Shown here piece after piece: positions 6,201-7,489 of a stretch of DNA of 7,489 bases. Origin of the DNA: XN24 sp047921455. Lineage in GTDB: Bacteria; Pseudomonadota; Gammaproteobacteria; Steroidobacterales; XN24. The stretch's first letter is position 1. Every line of letters begins with the position of its first letter. Where the stretch lies: contig JBLRWC010000067.1 in the NCBI GenBank assembly GCA_047921455.1, positions 1 through 7,489 of the forward strand. The letters are read 5' to 3'. A program made the translations under genes and the position numbers. The notes below the pieces were generated by a model. The model was given only the letters and a program-made list of their open reading frames with translations, was not told where the DNA came from and did no database searches.

Positions 6201-6328
6201 GGCGCGTCGATGTCGGGGTACTCGCGCACCGCGAGGTTGAGCGCCGAGGCCAGCCCGATGAGCACCAGGAACAGCGACAACACGGTCGCGAAAACGGGTC
6301 GGCGGACGGACAGTTCGGAGATTTTCAT
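3212..6328 (-). CDS. RND efflux pump inner-membrane permease (HAE1 type)
   Basis: Proton-driven inner-membrane permease of the resistance-nodulation-division superfamily, 1038 residues, the usual length. It should form the trimer that takes substrates from the periplasm or membrane and passes them to an outer-membrane channel through the adaptor encoded just upstream. The start MKISELSVRRPVFA is characteristic, with TM1 at about 13-31. TM2-TM6 lie at about 332-490 and include GLVVDDAIVVLEN with the paired aspartates D401 and D402. A Pro-x-x-EDRG stretch near 551-556 follows TM7. The second half carries GLAAKNGVLIVEFAN with K924, then R954 and T961 in IRLRPVLMTS. These match the AcrB proton-relay residues D407, D408, K940, R971 and T978, so the pump looks functional. 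Porter and docking loops lie between TM1-TM2 and TM7-TM8. The ATG directly abuts the assembly gap, so its ribosome site is hidden. The substrate cannot be told; drug or hydrophobic-compound efflux is likely. Confidence 0.95.
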   Translation of the reverse strand: MKISELSVRRPVFATVLSLFLVLIGLASALNLAVREYPDIDAPIVSIDTTYRGASAEVIETRVTQVIEDQVAGLEGIVKLTSTSRDERSTVTIEFSLNRNIDEAANDVRDRVGRVVGQLPAEADPPRIAKSDSDTQPVMWLTFTSDRHSTLELTDIAERMLVDRLSVVEGVARVRLGGARRYAMRIWLDREAMAARGITSEDITGALRRENVELPAGRLESEQREFTLRTRTGLTRPDDFSALVIQRGDDGNFVRLGDVAQVRIGAEDERSIARANLEPAISLGIEQQSKANTVEVSRGVRAAIEDVGPSLPEGVEIGINFDRATFIEASMSEVVKALGFALSLVLLVIYLFLGNVRATLVPAVTIPICIIATFSVMALFGYSINVLILLGLVLAIGLVVDDAIVVLENIWRRVEEGEPPLLAAVNGSREIGFAVIATTLVLVSVFLPISFIQGNVGRLFREFGVAVAAAVGISSLVALTLIPMLSSKLFKANQQRGWLTRQVERGFKRLGHWYRRALNSIVPSPWATLAVALLVTVAAAGLFRALPTEYAPREDRGIFFTLITAPPGASLEYTESYAQRMEQVLMPYVESGEVRRVLLRVPGGWGAGGGVDSARAIVLLEDWAKRTRSVTEIADEVRTQLDELPGVQARVITPAGLGVRGADRPVQMVLGGAEYAQLAAFADELIEAAEGMAGLRGLDSNYEERQPQMRVVVDRNRAAELGVSLENVGRTLETMLGSRQVTTYIDRGREYDVILQGLAEGRATPSDLSNIYVRSATSGRLVPLSNLVSIVELAGPSQLRRFDRLRSITIAGGLESGASLGQSLDEFEALARSILPPEVRISWDGESREFKESGGSLYATFVMALIVVFLVLAAQFESFRHPLVIMFTVPLAITGALLGLWAYGGSINVYSQIGLIMLVGLAAKNGVLIVEFANQLRDRGMEFNESVIEAAAIRLRPVLMTSACTAIGALPLLLASGAGSESRQAVGIVVVYGMALTTVLTLFVVPAAYSVIARNTKAPGHVTKRLEKLRTESQQAAS

Positions 6329-6428
6329 NNNNNNNNNNNNNNNNNNNNNNNNNNNNNNNNNNNNNNNNNNNNNNNNNNNNNNNNNNNNNNNNNNNNNNNN
6401 NNNNNNNNNNNNNNNNNNNNNNNNNNNN
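6329..6428. other. Assembly gap of 100 Ns
   Basis: Exactly 100 N characters, the conventional placeholder for a scaffold join of unknown length. It hides the end of the membrane-fusion protein gene and the ribosome site of the permease. The two genes happen to be in the same reading frame across the Ns, so a naive translation fuses them. That fusion is an artefact, since each protein is complete in family terms on its own side. Confidence 0.98.
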
Positions 6429-7474
6429 GCGTCGGTCACGCGGCCGCCGTTGGCGACTTTCTGTGTGCCTTCCACCACGATCTTGTCGCCCGCATCGAGC
6501 CCCTCGAGGATTTCGACCTCGCCGCGCAGCCGCCGGCCCACGACCACCTCGGTGCGCCACGAGCGGTCGTCGCGCACCAGGTAGACATGCTGGCGATCGC
6601 CTTCCGGCACCAGCGCGGCCTCGGGGATAATGACGCGTGGGCGACTCTGGCCGGCCAGGCGCACGGTCAGGAACATGCCCGGTTTCAGCAGGCCGTCATC
6701 GTTCGGCAGGTCGGCGCGCACCGTGACCGCGCGGGTCACGGGGTCGACGCGCGTGTTCACCGTCGCCACCTCGCCATCGAAGGCGCGGTCCCCGAACGCC
6801 ACGCTGCGCGCCCGGATTTTCAGGCCGGCCTGCAGCACGCCGAGAAAGGATTCCGGCACCGTGAAATCGAGCCGCACGCTCGACAGGTCATCGAGCGTGG
6901 TGATGACCGTGCCAGGGCTGACCAGGCTGCCGGGGCTCACTTGCCTGAGGCCGATGCGGCCGGCGAACGGCGCGCGCACCAGCGATTGCTCGAAGCGCGC
7001 CTGGGCCGCCCGCAGGCGTGCCTCGTCGGCGTTCATGGTCGCCTCGAGCTGCTGGACCTGTGACTCGGACACCGTCCTTGACTCGAGCAGTTCGCGTGCG
7101 CGGCGGAACTGCGCACGACTGTCGATGACGTTGGCCTCGGCCTCGGACAATGCTGCGCGTTCCTCGGCGTTGTCGAGTTCCACCAGTACGGCGCCGGCCT
7201 CGACCGCCTGGCCTTCGCGGAAGTTGATCGAGGTGATGACGCTGGAGATGCGCGGCGTGATTTCCACCGCTTCGCGCGCCCGCGTCGTGCCCAGCGCCTC
7301 GACCTCGTCCACCAGGTCCCGCTCGACGGCTTCGACGGTCACGACCGCGACGGGCGGGCGGTCTTCCGGCGACACGCGCTGCGGCGCGCCGGTGTCCGTG
7401 TCGGTGCCGAACCAGATCCACGCCGCGAGGGCGGTGGCGGCGAGCACGACGATGGTGGTGATTATTCTTTGCAA
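6429..7474 (-). CDS. RND efflux membrane-fusion protein (periplasmic adaptor), 3' end in gap
   Basis: Periplasmic adaptor that bridges the RND permease downstream and an outer-membrane TolC-like channel. 348 codons are visible. A single N-terminal membrane anchor (residues 4-22) has no lipobox cysteine, so the protein is held by a signal anchor rather than a lipid. Next come the first lipoyl half (about 68-101, NFREGQAVEAGAVLVELDNAE), a helical hairpin (about 103-165) with an RLS-like channel-contact motif (R125, L129, S136), the second lipoyl half (166-194, VRAPFAGRIGLRQVSPGSLV), then beta-barrel and membrane-proximal domains ending VEGTQKVANGGRVTD, which is near the normal end of such proteins. 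Only a short tail should be lost in the gap. The start is uncertain: TTG 7474 has no clear ribosome site, and the frame stays open to the window edge, so the real start may lie beyond 7489. It very probably forms an operon with the permease. Confidence 0.9.
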
Positions 7475-7489
7475 GTTAATGGCCCAAGG

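Noticed and set aside
4793..7063. Very long open frame on the plus strand opposite the RND genes
   Set aside because: It is antisense to well-identified RND proteins, crosses the N gap, and its translation is of the low-complexity His/Asp/Arg-rich kind that appears opposite GC-rich genes. The same applies to plus-strand frames at 3143-4399, 344-1195 and 2258-3100.
3212..7474. A single fused adaptor-permease protein
   Set aside because: The join runs through 100 Ns of unknown true length; both sides match separate, standard-length RND families.
1..7489. CRISPR array, tRNA/rRNA gene, insertion sequence or prophage att site
   Set aside because: No regularly spaced repeats, no tRNA-like cloverleaf, no transposase frame and no terminal inverted repeats were seen. 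The 60-bp repeat has just two copies here and no associated enzyme gene in the window.

Overview
The window is GC-rich bacterial DNA in which every supported gene lies on the minus strand. Reading in the direction of transcription (from 7489 down to 1), the order is: an RND efflux membrane-fusion protein, its RND inner-membrane permease, two small PEP-CTERM exported proteins, and the 5' part of glutamyl-tRNA synthetase (gltX). The PEP-CTERM proteins, sigma-54 promoters, HAE1-type RND pump and proteobacterial style of the GluRS point to a Gram-negative proteobacterium, probably a gammaproteobacterium from an environmental draft genome or metagenome bin. The lineage is an inference from protein style, not a tested placement.

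Layout. 1-1171: gltX, cut by the window edge after 390 codons, with its own extended -10 promoter and a good Shine-Dalgarno. 1172-1407: gltX promoter, copy 1 of a 60-bp repeat, a strong UUCG-loop terminator and a 3'UTR hairpin. 1408-1959: PEP-CTERM protein 1. 1960-2279: its 5'UTR, a sigma-54 -24/-12 promoter and an upstream region without genes. 2280-2401: copy 2 of the 60-bp repeat running straight into a terminator, then a 3'UTR hairpin. 2402-2965: PEP-CTERM protein 2. 2966-3211: its 5'UTR, a second sigma-54 promoter, a dyad about 100 bp upstream of the predicted start of transcription, and a hairpin behind the pump gene. 3212-6328: RND permease. 6329-6428: exactly 100 Ns, a scaffold gap. 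6429-7474: membrane-fusion protein, with its 3' end lost in the gap and its true start uncertain.

How the parts relate. The two pump genes form a usual adaptor-permease operon; no outer-membrane channel gene is visible. The two PEP-CTERM genes are the most interesting part. Each is a single-gene unit with its own sigma-54 promoter (exact GG-N10-GC spacing), signal peptide, VPEP sorting tail, 3'UTR hairpin and intrinsic terminator. The two units share sequence in their 3' coding ends and downstream DNA while their mature domains have diverged strongly. They look like an old tandem duplication within a regulon of sigma-54-controlled, exosortase-sorted surface or matrix proteins. No exosortase, PrsK/PrsR or polysaccharide gene is in the window, so that wider system is inferred from family knowledge.
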